DNA from: Sphingomonadaceae bacterium
Lineage (GTDB): Bacteria; Pseudomonadota; Alphaproteobacteria; Sphingomonadales; Sphingomonadaceae
Assembly: GCA_025359685.1 (NCBI GenBank)
Contig: JANYEY010000112.1
Location: forward strand, 1 to 64,000
Length of the DNA stretch: 64,000 nucleotides
Direction of reading: 5' to 3'
A model generated the notes under the pieces. The model saw only the letters and a program-made list of their open reading frames with translations. It was not told the origin of the DNA and did not search any database. A program made the position numbers and the translations under genes. Positions 20,601 through 30,099 of this stretch are shown piece by piece (position 1 is the stretch's first letter; each line of letters opens with the position of its first letter).

Positions 20601-21187
20601 GAATCGTACATGTAGCGGGCGGTGTTGGTGGCCCACTTGGGCCCGCCTGCCACCCCGTTGAGGTAGCCGCCGAACGCGCTCGCCCCGGCAACGTTGTTGT
20701 TCGACCCGAACCCGAAGCCGATCGGCTGGCCGCCCGAATTCTGGCCATAGGCACCGGCAGCGCGCGAATTGACGCAGTGCGCGGCGAATATCACGGTACG
20801 CGGGTTGATCAGCGATCCGGTGCACAGCCCGATAAAGCCATTGAGTTGATCGACGATCATCTGGCCCACGCCGGTGATATTTACCGGATCGCGGTCGGTG
20901 ATGGGGGTGCCAGGATTGGCAATGACGATTTGCGGGCCAGGCGCGGAAATCGAAATCCCCGGCACCGCCTGCGGATCAGCTGCAACTGCCGCGATATTGG
21001 CGGATTGCGGCTCAAGCGTCGGCTGGAACAGGTCAGCGCCGCTCCGCGCAATCGGTTCGGCATCGGGTGCGGGTGACGATTCGGCCAAGGCCGGTGCTGC
21101 GGTGAGTGCGATTGCGAGCGCGGAAAAGCTTGCGCTGCAAGCAACCGCGCGGCCGAACAGGCCACGCCGAGAAGAAATACCAACCAT
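17636..21187 (-). CDS. Autotransporter-domain protein with N-terminal trypsin-like serine protease domain
   Basis: Protease motifs IFAAHCV and GDSGGPLI, an autotransporter passenger/adhesin-like central part, and a C-terminal barrel ending SYRARISFSF. Confidence 0.85.
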   Translation of the reverse strand: MVGISSRRGLFGRAVACSASFSALAIALTAAPALAESSPAPDAEPIARSGADLFQPTLEPQSANIAAVAADPQAVPGISISAPGPQIVIANPGTPITDRDPVNITGVGQMIVDQLNGFIGLCTGSLINPRTVIFAAHCVNSRAAGAYGQNSGGQPIGFGFGSNNNVAGASAFGGYLNGVAGGPKWATNTARYMYDSNYVSYNPLSTEANAAGFLYGDIAVASLDTPAANVPTWAVLFSQLPAVPITANGTGYHVAIDGYGNNGTATTGSTGGIDYRRRIAENTLGALASLGDFEQFLFGPGGTSNTTNPQNLYWIDFDDPLRGTAGASAFDFNAWRDNAQPNEGTTAAGDSGGPLILDKTFAKSVILGVLSGGYTRFFNGQPANGYGTASFYQPLYLYWDWIAANNPYHYVGSIAGNGDWTDATHWLSNLDPNYQIIVNGQLVNGIPTTPGAGNTDQPGFGQACFQDATSSDCLDVATGVETVNGNPIGTAANDAGQAQTGELIEAVDEAAVNSGVAGTRPTGGTLVPQIAGGGAPVPPTLASGLPGATNFVPNNYDGDRVARVNPRYFDVTLGAAGTTTLGSTVVIDRLTLSNANAALDIGTAGSLTSWISVTQSIGNMSVNGALTSNGDYFMLAGGLNGTGLITTPFYTNVAGTISPGTVGTAGNVGTLTFKGNTIFASGSVLLIDLGAAGTNDKIAVQTGAAGSGIANVGGTVLFNVVSGTQPHAGDVYTFLTAQNAVTGTFGASASISAILRPTLSYTTNAVSVQITAVPYASVVDPNSAVQVSYASLMDADRASSAGGALAGLYGPLDLQSQGTIRAFFESAAPRTESARTGLEVTASAASDRFFRQRIHSIEPGSSTGTMAMIGQPAALASQVGTLRASAPMNASLGLADTTGIGGKLPDDMSGYLAAGYINGSSLPMPAAASSGRDTFDGWFVAAGVEKAAGDHTTLGIGAYYSNLSGVTGGAPQNTHAWLAQFDLYGAFSSDSGLRFDARLGVGLHESSSERTITLVNTPYNLRFKDDGVALTGEIGLGFDLAHKSNLSVVPRASLRYGSLAMDGGIETGGPMALAIQRESAKALEGRLGLSVSAKNTGSIRPYFEANYVHDFLDQPTSFLAGFAGGPAVAPFALTPTDNDWGELSGGIAINLGKSAEVALEADTTVLRDDFRNQSYRARISFSF

Positions 21188-21374
21188 GTAACTGCACCCC
21201 TGTGGTTACCACCTTGTTTACAAGCTGCTTCAATTCCTCAGCTTGTGCAACAGCCAGCCGCAAGAAAATTGCATCATTTCAGGATTAACTTGCGCACAAT
21301 CGATTTAAGTCGCCACCTCGTCCGCACCTATCGGTGCTTGTCCCCGCCTAGGTTCCCCCTCTAAGAGGCGGTCG

Positions 21375-21776
21375 ATGGCTGCACCCGGTTTCCTCAATGC
21401 ATCGCTTTCCGTCGCCGCCGGCGGCGCTGCCGGGGCGTGGGCGCGTTATTCGGCGGATGTGGTGCTTGGCCGCATGGGCGCCAGCACCGCTGAGTTCCCG
21501 TGGTCGACGCTCGCCGTCAACGTGATCGGCAGTCTGCTGATGGGCCTGCTCGCTGGCTGGCTGGCGCGGCACGGCACCGGCGGCGAGGCCTGGCGGCTGC
21601 TGCTCGGCGTGGGCGTGCTGGGCGGGTTCACCACTTTTTCCGCGTTCAGCCTCGAACTCGCGCTGATGATCGAGCGCGGAACCATGGCGACCGCAGCGAT
21701 TTATGTTGGCGTATCGGTGATCGCCGGTGTCGCGGCGTTGTTCGCTGGTCTTGCATTGATGCGGGTGGCCGCATGA
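21375..21776 (+). CDS. crcB: Fluoride efflux transporter CrcB/FluC
   Basis: GGAAGAWARY...FPWSTLAVNVIGSLLMGLLAG...LLGVGVLGGFTTFSAFSLE. Confidence 0.95.
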   Translation: MAAPGFLNASLSVAAGGAAGAWARYSADVVLGRMGASTAEFPWSTLAVNVIGSLLMGLLAGWLARHGTGGEAWRLLLGVGVLGGFTTFSAFSLELALMIERGTMATAAIYVGVSVIAGVAALFAGLALMRVAA

Positions 21777-22933
21777 GCGAGGTCGTCCGCCAGTTTACGG
21801 TCGAGCCCGACGACGATGGCGTGCGGCTCGACCGCTGGTTCAAGCGCCACTTGCCGCAAATCGGTTTCGCCACGATCAGCCGCTGGGCGCGCACCGGACA
21901 GATCCGCGTCGATGGCAAACGCGCCGATCCGGCTGACCGGGTGAGCACCGGCCAGGTCGTCCGCGTCCCTCCCGGCGGCGATGCCCCGGCGATCAAGGGC
22001 CAGCGTGAGCGCAAGCCCCTCACCCCCGAACAGCGCGAAATGGCGCTCGACATGGTGATCCGCACCACCCCCAGCGCCTTCGTGCTCAACAAGCCGCCGG
22101 GGCTGGCTACGCAAGGCGGCAGCGGTACGTTCGAACATGTCGACGGGCTGCTCGATGCGCTGGCGCAAGAGAGCGACCCGCGCCCGCGGCTGGTCCACCG
22201 GCTCGACAAGGATACTAGCGGCGTGCTGCTGATCGCGCGCACGCCGGGGAGCGCGGCGCAATTCTCGAAGCATTTTTCGGGCCGCTCGGCGCGCAAGGTT
22301 TACTGGGCGCTGGTGATCGGCGTGCCGGCCATCGAAGACGGACTGATCGAACTGCCGCTGGGCAAACAGCCGGGCAGCGGCGGCGAAAAGATGATGGTCG
22401 ACGAAAGCGAGCACGGGCAAAGCGCGCGCACCCGCTACCGCGTGATCGACCACGCCGGCAACCGTGCTTCGTGGGTCGAATTACAGCCAATGACTGGGCG
22501 CACGCACCAGCTGCGCGTCCACATGGCGGCGATCGGCCATCCGATCGTGGGTGATGGCAAGTACGGCGGGCCGGACTCGTTCCTATCCGGCACGATCAGC
22601 CGCAAGATGCACCTTCACGCGCGGCGGCTGGTGATCCCGGCGCCCGGCGGCGACACCATCGACGTGACCGCCGACCTGCCCGATCACTTCGCCGCGAGCA
22701 TGGTCAGCCTGGGTTTCGACGAGGCTGACGGCCTGATTGAGCTCAAGGCAAAGGCGCCGCCGACCAAGGAAGTGCAGAAGGCCGAAGCCAAGGCGCACGC
22801 CAAGCAATACCGCAAGGAACGCCGCGGTGAACGCCGCAGCCGCGCGACTGCGGCCACCACCCGCCCCACCAAAAGCCGCGGCCCGACCAAAGGCAAGGGC
22901 TCGCCCAAACCGGTCAAACCGGCAAAACGCTGA
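21773..22933 (+). CDS. RluA-family 23S rRNA pseudouridine synthase (RluC-like)
   Basis: S4-like N-terminus and RLVHRLDKDTSGVLLIAR. Starts at an ATGA overlap with crcB. Confidence 0.93.
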   Translation: MSEVVRQFTVEPDDDGVRLDRWFKRHLPQIGFATISRWARTGQIRVDGKRADPADRVSTGQVVRVPPGGDAPAIKGQRERKPLTPEQREMALDMVIRTTPSAFVLNKPPGLATQGGSGTFEHVDGLLDALAQESDPRPRLVHRLDKDTSGVLLIARTPGSAAQFSKHFSGRSARKVYWALVIGVPAIEDGLIELPLGKQPGSGGEKMMVDESEHGQSARTRYRVIDHAGNRASWVELQPMTGRTHQLRVHMAAIGHPIVGDGKYGGPDSFLSGTISRKMHLHARRLVIPAPGGDTIDVTADLPDHFAASMVSLGFDEADGLIELKAKAPPTKEVQKAEAKAHAKQYRKERRGERRSRATAATTRPTKSRGPTKGKGSPKPVKPAKR

Positions 22934-23535
22934 TGCATCCCGCCTCCGCCTTCCGCAGAGCCGACCGCGCGCTGCTGGAAACCATGATCGAGGAGATCGG
23001 CTTCGGCATGATCTTCGCGGCGACGCCCGACGGCCTGCGCGTGGCGCATGTCCCACTGCTGTGGACCGCAGACGGGACGCTGCAATTCCACCTCTCGCGC
23101 GGCAATGCCATGACCAAGCACTTGAACGGGATGACCGTGCTGGCGGTGATCAACGGGCCAGACGGCTATGTCAGCCCGCGTTGGTATGCCGATCCCGAAC
23201 AGGTCCCGACCTGGAATTACGTTGCAGTCGAGCTCGAAGGCCGGGTGCGACGGATGGACGCCGAGGGCCTGCTTGCCCAGATCACCGCCTTGTCCGACAA
23301 GCACGAGGCACGCGTGGCCGCGGGCCAGCCGTGGACCATGGACAAGCTGCCCGAAGCCAAGAGCCGCACGCTGCAGGCCGGGATTGTCGGGTTCGAACTC
23401 GAAGCGCTCGGCTGGCGTGAGACGGTCAAGCTCAGCCAGAACAAGAGCGCCGAGGAGCGCGAACGCGTGGCCACCGGGCTCGACAGCGAAGGGTCCATCG
23501 GGATTGCCGCGCTGATGCGCACCCTCGCCCCATGA
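22933..23535 (+). CDS. FMN-binding negative transcriptional regulator, PaiB family
   Basis: MHPASAFRRADRALLETMIEEIGFGMIFA...AHVPLLW...PRWYADPEQVPTWNYVAVELEG. Confidence 0.88.
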   Translation: MHPASAFRRADRALLETMIEEIGFGMIFAATPDGLRVAHVPLLWTADGTLQFHLSRGNAMTKHLNGMTVLAVINGPDGYVSPRWYADPEQVPTWNYVAVELEGRVRRMDAEGLLAQITALSDKHEARVAAGQPWTMDKLPEAKSRTLQAGIVGFELEALGWRETVKLSQNKSAEERERVATGLDSEGSIGIAALMRTLAP

Positions 23536-24197
23536 GCGCCAAGATGACCGTGCGGCTCGCCTTGTTCGATTGCGATGGGACGCTGGTCGATGGCCAGGCC
23601 GGGGTCTGCAACGCGATGGACGCGGCCTTCGTCGATGCTGGCCTGCCCGCGCCCGATCACCACCTGGTGCGGCGGATTGTCGGGCTGAGCCTGCCGCAAG
23701 CGATCCGCAGCCTTGCCCCCGACGCCAGCGAAGCACAGCAGGCCGAGATCCACCTGGCCTATCGCAACCGCTTCCGAGCATCGCGCGAATCCGGTGCGCT
23801 GGTCGAGCCGTTGTATGACGGAATCGCCGAACTGGTCGCGGCGCTCGCGGTCGACGGCTGGACGCTCGGTGTCGCCACCGGCAAGAGCATGCGCGGGCTT
23901 GAACACTGCCTCGCCACCCACAGCCTGACCCGCCACTTCTCAACGCTGCAGACCGCCGACCAGCACCCGTCAAAGCCGCACCCGGCGATGGTCCACGCCG
24001 CGCTGGCAGAGACCGGCGCGCGGCTCGAAGACTGCGTGATGATCGGCGATACCGCGTTCGACATGGCGATGGCCGCGGCCGCCGGGGTGCGCGCGCTGGG
24101 GGTCGATTGGGGCTATCACACCCCCCGCGAACTGTTCGAAGCCGGGGCCGAGGCGGTCGCGACCAGCCCCGCCCACCTCAAGGACTTGATCGGATGA
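23532..24197 (+). CDS. HAD-IA family hydrolase (phosphoglycolate phosphatase-like)
   Basis: LALFDCDGTLVDGQ, KPHPAM and MIGDTAFDMAMAAAAGV motifs. Confidence 0.92.
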   Translation: MSAKMTVRLALFDCDGTLVDGQAGVCNAMDAAFVDAGLPAPDHHLVRRIVGLSLPQAIRSLAPDASEAQQAEIHLAYRNRFRASRESGALVEPLYDGIAELVAALAVDGWTLGVATGKSMRGLEHCLATHSLTRHFSTLQTADQHPSKPHPAMVHAALAETGARLEDCVMIGDTAFDMAMAAAAGVRALGVDWGYHTPRELFEAGAEAVATSPAHLKDLIG

Positions 24198-24409
24198 ACG
24201 ACAACGAAAGCATCGCCAAGCAGCGCTTCTTCATGCTCAGCCTGATCCGGCTGGCCAGCACCGCGCTGATCGTGGTCGGCCTGCTGATCCTGGCGGGCAA
24301 GATCGAGCTCCCGCGCGCCGCCGGGGCTGCCTTCACGATCTTCGGCCTGCTCGAATTGGTTCTCTTGCCGCGCTTCCTCGCCAGCAAATGGAAGACGCCG
24401 GGCGAATGA
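24194..24409 (+). CDS. Small two-TM hypothetical membrane protein
   Basis: 71-aa ORF with 4-nt overlaps to both neighbours. MNDNESIAKQRFFMLSLIRLASTALIVVGLLILAG...FTIFGLLELVLLPRFLASKWK. Confidence 0.8.
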   Translation: MNDNESIAKQRFFMLSLIRLASTALIVVGLLILAGKIELPRAAGAAFTIFGLLELVLLPRFLASKWKTPGE

Positions 24410-25134
24410 GGCGGTTCTGGAAGGAAGCGACAGTCGCCGATGTGGCAGGCGGCTGGCAGGTCATGCTCGATGGCCGCGCGCTAGAGACCCAGGCGGGCAG
24501 CGCGCAGATCGTACCCACGCGCATACTGGCAGAAGCGCTGGCGGGTGAATGGGCTGCGCAAGGCGACACGGTCAACCCGGACAGCTTCCCGCTTCGCGAC
24601 CTCGCCGATCTCGCCATCGACGTTATCGCGCCCGACCGCGCCGGGGCCGTGGCCAAGCTGCGCGGTTACGGTGAAACCGATACGCTGTGCTATCGCGCCG
24701 AACCGGACGAACGGCTCCACGCCCACCAGCTGGAGGTGTGGGAACCGCCGCTGTGCGCCGCCGAGGCCCGCTGGCAGGTCCGTTTCGAACGCATCAGCGG
24801 GGTGATGCACCGCCCGCAGAGCGAAGCCACACTGGCCCGACTGGAACAGGTGCTGGCGGCACAGGATAATTTCACCCTTGCCGCACTGACCACGCTGAGC
24901 TCGCTCGCCGCCTCGCTGGTTGTCGGGCTTGCGGCGATCGAGCCCGGTGCCGATGAGGCGGCGCTGTGGGCCGCGGCCGAACTCGAAGAAATATGGCAAG
25001 CGGAGCTATGGGGCAAAGAGGCCGAGGCCGAAATGCGCCGGGCGCGGCGCTTCGCGGCATTCCGCAGTGCCGGTCAATTTGCCAAGCTGGCGCGCGGCGC
25101 AGTCTTGAACGGCTCGCAAAGCAGCCAACCGTGA
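24406..25134 (+). CDS. ATP12 family F1-ATPase assembly chaperone
   Basis: MRRFWKEATVADVAGGWQVMLDGRALETQAG... and EWAAQGDTVNPDSFPLRDLADLAID. Confidence 0.93.
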   Translation: MRRFWKEATVADVAGGWQVMLDGRALETQAGSAQIVPTRILAEALAGEWAAQGDTVNPDSFPLRDLADLAIDVIAPDRAGAVAKLRGYGETDTLCYRAEPDERLHAHQLEVWEPPLCAAEARWQVRFERISGVMHRPQSEATLARLEQVLAAQDNFTLAALTTLSSLAASLVVGLAAIEPGADEAALWAAAELEEIWQAELWGKEAEAEMRRARRFAAFRSAGQFAKLARGAVLNGSQSSQP

Positions 25135-25940
25135 ATTTTGCCGCGGCAAATCAGTTCGAATATATCGATGGGCAGCTGCGGTCTTCGCATCCGCCATTGT
25201 TCGACTATTTCGAGGCTCAGAATGTTCGGGCCGCTGAAGCGGGTCGGCCAGAGCTTGACCTCTCCTACGGCCCCGATCCGCGGCAGACCCTTGATCTGTT
25301 CCGAACCCCGGAAGAACGCAAAGGTGCGGTTGTCTATTTCCACGCAGGTTACTGGCAATCGCGCGACAAGAGCGGTTTTCGTTTTATCGCGCCGCCGCTC
25401 ACTGCGGACGGTTTCGATGTAGCGTTGATCAACTACCCGTTGAGCCCGCAAATGGGGGTCGGCGAGATCGTCACCGCCGCTTCCGCATCGCTCACCGCAC
25501 TTGCCGCGTTTACTGGTAACGCGCCGCTGCTTCTCGTCGGTCACTCGGCAGGCGCGCATATCGCTGTCGAACTGGGCATGGCAGCACGAGCAGATTGCAC
25601 CGTGGCGGGGCTCATGTCGATCAGCGGTGTCTTCGACCTGGCCCCGCTCATCAACACATCGGTCAACGAACGACTAGCGCTCGATGCGGCAACTGCCCGC
25701 GCAGCTTCACCGCTTCACCGCGTGGTCTCTGGCGCACCGCCAGCTCTATTCGCGGTCGGAGCACTCGAAACCAAGGCTTTTCGCGATCAGTCCGGCGAGA
25801 TGTTTGCGGCATGGGCTGCTGCAGGAAATGCCGGTCGCCACATCACCGTTCCGAACGCCGACCACTTTTCGATCTTGACCGAGCTGTGCCGTGAGGACGG
25901 CGTACTGCGCGCGGCAATCCGTGACTTCAGCTGGTTGTGA
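25131..25940 (+). CDS. Alpha/beta hydrolase (kynurenine formamidase-like)
   Basis: GTG start overlapping the ATP12 stop (GTGA). VVYFHAGYWQ and GHSAGAHIA motifs. Confidence 0.85.
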   Translation: MNFAAANQFEYIDGQLRSSHPPLFDYFEAQNVRAAEAGRPELDLSYGPDPRQTLDLFRTPEERKGAVVYFHAGYWQSRDKSGFRFIAPPLTADGFDVALINYPLSPQMGVGEIVTAASASLTALAAFTGNAPLLLVGHSAGAHIAVELGMAARADCTVAGLMSISGVFDLAPLINTSVNERLALDAATARAASPLHRVVSGAPPALFAVGALETKAFRDQSGEMFAAWAAAGNAGRHITVPNADHFSILTELCREDGVLRAAIRDFSWL

Positions 25941-25969
25941 GACAGTTAGAACCGAGGCGGATCCTGCGG

Positions 25970-26419
25970 TCAGGAGAGCATCTCGGTCTGTCGTAGCGCC
26001 TCCCCCAGCACCAACGCCGCAGCCGAAGCGAGGTTCATCGAACGCACTTCGGCTCGGATCGGGATGCGCAGTTTCGCGTCGCACAGATCCGCCACTGCGA
26101 GCGGTACCCCGGCGCTCTCCTTGCCAAACAGCAGCACGTCGTCTTTGCGGAAGGCAAAGTCATAGAGCGACTGCGTGGCCTTGGTGGTGAACAACACCAG
26201 ACGGCTGCTCCTCTGAGTCTCGCGAAACGCGTCAAAGCTCGCGTGGCGCGTGATCTCGACGTGGTCGATGTAATCCATCGCCGCGCGGCGGACGCGGCGG
26301 TCGTCCCATTCGAAGCCCATCGGCTCGATCAGGTCAACCGCAGCTCCGAGGCACGCGCCGCGCCGCAGCACCGCGCCGACGTTGCCGGCGATTTCAGGTT
26401 CGTAGAGGGCAATGCGCAT
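25970..26419 (-). CDS. trmL: tRNA (cytidine(34)-2'-O)-methyltransferase
   Basis: SPOUT fold: MRIALYEPEIAGNVGAVLRRGACLGAAVDLIEPMGFEWDDRRVRRAAMDY...LLFGKESAGVP. Confidence 0.92.
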   Translation of the reverse strand: MRIALYEPEIAGNVGAVLRRGACLGAAVDLIEPMGFEWDDRRVRRAAMDYIDHVEITRHASFDAFRETQRSSRLVLFTTKATQSLYDFAFRKDDVLLFGKESAGVPLAVADLCDAKLRIPIRAEVRSMNLASAAALVLGEALRQTEMLS

Positions 26420-26439
26420 GGGGTCGATTGGCGTGGCGG

Positions 26440-27048
26440 TCAGCCGCCGACCACCCAACCTGCCACTTGCGCGGCGACATCGTTCGCGGCCTTGTTGAGC
26501 GCCGGGCCGACTGCTTCGGGCTTGGCCTCGATCCCCGGGACCACGCTTTCGAAGCGCTTGGTCGAGACGACCGCGTTGCCCGTCGTGCTGCGGATCGCTT
26601 CGAACCGCACGACCACCGAACTGGTACGCGCGTCATAACCCATGTCGATCAGCCGTCCCGAAATGCGCGTGCCGACACTGGCCGCGGCCTGCGTATCTTC
26701 GAGCACCAGCGCGCTGGTCTTGCTCCGCAGCGTTTCGGCAAGCAGCGCGCGGAACAGCCGCGCCGGGCGTTCGACCCAGGCGGCGTTCTTGATGTAAGCC
26801 ACGTTGGTATCATCAACCTGCACCGGTACGCGGACCACGGCGAGATGCTGGTCGGTCTCAGGCTCCATCACCATGATCGCGGTCTTGGGATCGCCACTGG
26901 TGACGGTGCCGGCCGGAACGGTGGTGGCAGGCGTCAGGGTAAGCAGCGTCGGCGGCACCTTCCCGCCAAGGCTGATGCAGCCCGACAATGTCATGGTGGC
27001 CGCAAGCGACAGCGTGAGCAGCACCGGAATGGCCTTGTTGATCCGCAT
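26440..27048 (-). CDS. ABC-type transport auxiliary lipoprotein (PqiC-like)
   Basis: Lipobox TLSGC. Sits in an operon with MCE and ABC genes. Confidence 0.85.
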   Translation of the reverse strand: MRINKAIPVLLTLSLAATMTLSGCISLGGKVPPTLLTLTPATTVPAGTVTSGDPKTAIMVMEPETDQHLAVVRVPVQVDDTNVAYIKNAAWVERPARLFRALLAETLRSKTSALVLEDTQAAASVGTRISGRLIDMGYDARTSSVVVRFEAIRSTTGNAVVSTKRFESVVPGIEAKPEAVGPALNKAANDVAAQVAGWVVGG

Positions 27049-27077
27049 CGCTGATTTCCCTGTCATGGCTCCGGACT

Positions 27078-28037
27078 TCATGGCTTGTAATCCGGCAAGG
27101 CCGGCCCGCCGAGCAGCCCCTTGGCGCCCTGATCGTTGAGTTTTTCGGTCATGCTGCGCAGCGATTTGGTGGTGGCGCGCAGATCGCGGATCGTGGCTTC
27201 AGCTTCGGGCAAGGTCTGTTCGCTGAACCGCTTGGCGCCGGGGCGCATATCGGCCAGCAGCCCGTCGAGCTGGTCGGAGGCCTTGTTGATCGACTTCAGC
27301 GAGCGGTCGAACTGCCCGACCATCGGCTTGACATCATCATTCATCATCCGGTCGGCCGATCCAGCGACCAGCTGGAAGCTGGCCAGCGCGCCTTGCGCTT
27401 CGGCCAGCGTGCCCTGCAGCTGGACCAGCGTCTGGCGCATTTCGGGCGAGGCATCGGCCAGGCCCTTGGTCAGCCGATCCGAATTGGCGAGGATGTTCTC
27501 GATCGAGGCCTGGTTCTTGTCAGACAGGATCAGCGTAAACCGCTCGGTCAATGTCGCCAGCCGTTCGAGCAACACCGGCGCGCTGTTAAGCAGTTCGCCA
27601 AGGCCCCCCCGCTTGGTCGGGATTACGGGCTTGCCTTCGGGGCAGCTGCCGCGCGGGTTCTTGTCATCGCACACGATCAGCGGCGCATCCTTGCTCGCGC
27701 CTTCGAGCTGGATGTTCGACAAGCCGGTGAAGCTGCCCTGCATCGTCGCGGTGGTGCCGAGCCGGATTTCAACATCCTTGTCGACCGAGATGCGGACCCG
27801 AACATAGCTCGGGTCTTTCTTCCACAGCTCGATCTCTTTGACCTGCCCGATCGGCACGCCCGAGAAGGTTACGCCCGACCCCTTGGCAAGGCCGTCGACC
27901 GACTGTTTGAAGAAGATGTCGTATTCGTGCTTGGAGCCTTCGCCAAGCCGCGCCATCCAGATGATCGCGACGGCCAGCAGAGCGAGCATTGCCAGCGACA
28001 TTGCGCCCACCCAGACATTCTTGGCTCTCGTCTCCAT
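27078..28037 (-). CDS. MCE/MlaD family protein
   Basis: METRAKNVWVGAMSLAMLALLAVAIIWMARLGEGSKHEYDIFFKQSVDGLAKGSGVTFSGVPIGQVKEIEL. Confidence 0.93.
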   Translation of the reverse strand: METRAKNVWVGAMSLAMLALLAVAIIWMARLGEGSKHEYDIFFKQSVDGLAKGSGVTFSGVPIGQVKEIELWKKDPSYVRVRISVDKDVEIRLGTTATMQGSFTGLSNIQLEGASKDAPLIVCDDKNPRGSCPEGKPVIPTKRGGLGELLNSAPVLLERLATLTERFTLILSDKNQASIENILANSDRLTKGLADASPEMRQTLVQLQGTLAEAQGALASFQLVAGSADRMMNDDVKPMVGQFDRSLKSINKASDQLDGLLADMRPGAKRFSEQTLPEAEATIRDLRATTKSLRSMTEKLNDQGAKGLLGGPALPDYKP

Positions 28038-28044
28038 AGCCGCT

Positions 28045-28878
28045 CTATGCCCCTGCTTTCCGGATCTTGTCCATGCCTTTGGACTTGGACCGGCGCTGCG
28101 CCGCCTGGGCCGCGCGCCCGCGCGGACCGTTGAAGTATTCCTGGATCCACGGATGATCGAGCGCGAGCAGTTCGGGGATCGTGCCCACTGCGATCACGCG
28201 CTTGTCGGCAAGCACGGCGACACGGTCGCAGATCTCGTACAGCGTATCGAGGTCATGGGTGATCAGGAACACGGTGTGGCCCAGCGTATCCTGCAGCTCG
28301 CGGGTCAGCTCGTCGAAGGCGGCGGCGCCAATCGGATCGAGCCCGGCGGTCGGCTCGTCAAGGAACAGCAGCTCTGGATCGAGCGCTAGCGCGCGGGCCA
28401 GGCCGGCACGTTTGCGCATCCCACCCGACAGCTCGGACGGGAACTTGTCCGCCGCATCTTCGGGCAGACCCGCCAGCTTGATCTTGTAGAGCGCAATTTC
28501 GCGGCGCAGCTCGTCGCCGATTTCGGGATGGAATTCGCGCAGCGGCACCTCGACGTTTTCCGCCACGGTCAAGGTCGAGAACAGCGCGCCGCCCTGGAAC
28601 AGTACCCCCCAGCGGCTGCGCACGTCGACATCGTCGGGATCGCGTTCTTCGGCAACCTGATCGCCGAGCACCTCGATATGCCCCGCTTCAGGCTGCTGCA
28701 GTCCGATGATCGAACGCAGCAGCACCGACTTGCCGGTGCCCGAACCGCCGACCACGCCAAGGATTTCCCCGCGTCGCACCACCAAGTCGAGATCCTCGTG
28801 AACCACGTGGCTGCCGAAGGCGTTTTTCAGCCCTTCGATCACCACGGCGGGTTCGGCGCTTTGTTCGGGCCGGTTCAT
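28045..28878 (-). CDS. ABC transporter ATP-binding protein (MlaF-like)
   Basis: Walker A GGSGTGKSVLLRS, signature ELSGGMRKRAGLARALALDPELLFLDEPTAGLDP. Confidence 0.93.
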   Translation of the reverse strand: MNRPEQSAEPAVVIEGLKNAFGSHVVHEDLDLVVRRGEILGVVGGSGTGKSVLLRSIIGLQQPEAGHIEVLGDQVAEERDPDDVDVRSRWGVLFQGGALFSTLTVAENVEVPLREFHPEIGDELRREIALYKIKLAGLPEDAADKFPSELSGGMRKRAGLARALALDPELLFLDEPTAGLDPIGAAAFDELTRELQDTLGHTVFLITHDLDTLYEICDRVAVLADKRVIAVGTIPELLALDHPWIQEYFNGPRGRAAQAAQRRSKSKGMDKIRKAGA

Positions 28879-30017
28879 CCCCACCCCACTTCGGTGAAGA
28901 ACACCGCAAAGAAGGCATCGAGCACGATCACCGCAAAGATCGCCTGAACGACCGCGACGGTCGTGCGCAGACCCACTTCCTCGGAGTTCCCTTCGACCTG
29001 CATGCCCTGATAGCAGCCCGCCAGTGCGACGATCAGGCCGAACAGCGGCGCCTTGATCAGTCCCACCCAGATATCGTGCATCGGCACCACTTCCTGGATG
29101 CGGTTGAGGAAGCTGAAAAAGGGGATGTCGAGCGAGAACATCGAGACGAAGGCCCCGCCGATAATCGACAGAACCGCGGCGTAGAACCCCAGTAGCGGCA
29201 TGATCAGCAGCGCGGCCAGGACCCGCGGCACCACCAGCGCCTCCATCGGTGAAACCCCGATGGTGCGCATCGCGTCGATTTCCTCGGTCAGCTTCATCGT
29301 GCCGATCTGCGCGGCGAAGCTGGAGCCTGACCGGCCGGCGAACATGATCGCCGTCATCAGGATGCCGAGTTCGCGCATCGACAGCCGCCCGGTGAGGTTG
29401 ACCGTGTAGATCTCTGCGCCGAACTGCCGCAGTTGGACCGCGCCTTGCTGGGCGATGACGATCCCAATCAGAAAGCTCATCAGCCCGACGATCGGCAGCG
29501 CGTTGACCCCGGAGAGCTCGATCTGCCGGACCAGCGCATTGCGGCGGAAGCGCGAGGGATGCCTGATCAACGCTCCGAACGCGATCAACAGCGAACCAAG
29601 GAAGGCGATCAAGCGGATCACGCCATCGGCATAAGCGATGACGAAGGCGCCGAACCGTTGGGCGATGTTTGCCAGCGCGCCCAATTCGCCCGCCGCCTCG
29701 TCCGCGCTGGTCGGGACGGTTTCGAGCAGGTCCTCGTCGATATGCTCGCCGCGCACCGCCGCGATCAAGCGCATCGCTTCCTCGCTGCCGCCGGTGATCT
29801 TGGCCCCGCGTTCCTCGGCCATGCGGGTCACCAGCCATGCGCCGACGGTATCGAACGCGCCGACTTGAGCGAGGTCGATCGCCTCGACCTGCTCCTCGAT
29901 CGCGCGCAGCCGCTCGTCGATCCGGCCGACGGACGAAACGCACAGCGGGCCGCTCAGCGCGATGCTGATGCCGCCGTCTGTTCCGGTTTCGGTCGTGAAG
30001 TCAGCCCATTCGCGCAT
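28875..30017 (-). CDS. ABC transporter permease (MlaE-like) with N-terminal STAS-like extension
   Basis: MlaE motifs ([38 protein letters not shown]). ATGA overlap with the downstream ATPase. Confidence 0.92.
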   Translation of the reverse strand: MREWADFTTETGTDGGISIALSGPLCVSSVGRIDERLRAIEEQVEAIDLAQVGAFDTVGAWLVTRMAEERGAKITGGSEEAMRLIAAVRGEHIDEDLLETVPTSADEAAGELGALANIAQRFGAFVIAYADGVIRLIAFLGSLLIAFGALIRHPSRFRRNALVRQIELSGVNALPIVGLMSFLIGIVIAQQGAVQLRQFGAEIYTVNLTGRLSMRELGILMTAIMFAGRSGSSFAAQIGTMKLTEEIDAMRTIGVSPMEALVVPRVLAALLIMPLLGFYAAVLSIIGGAFVSMFSLDIPFFSFLNRIQEVVPMHDIWVGLIKAPLFGLIVALAGCYQGMQVEGNSEEVGLRTTVAVVQAIFAVIVLDAFFAVFFTEVGWG

Positions 30018-30099
30018 TCGGTGCCCTGTCTGCGGTAAAAACGCGCGAGCGGCAAGGCGGTTGCACCGCTGCCCTGCCGCTGGCAAAGGCCGCTGGGTT

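Noticed and set aside
21300-21374. Possible fluoride riboswitch before crcB
   Set aside because: The short leader does not show the conserved fluoride riboswitch core that I could recognise.
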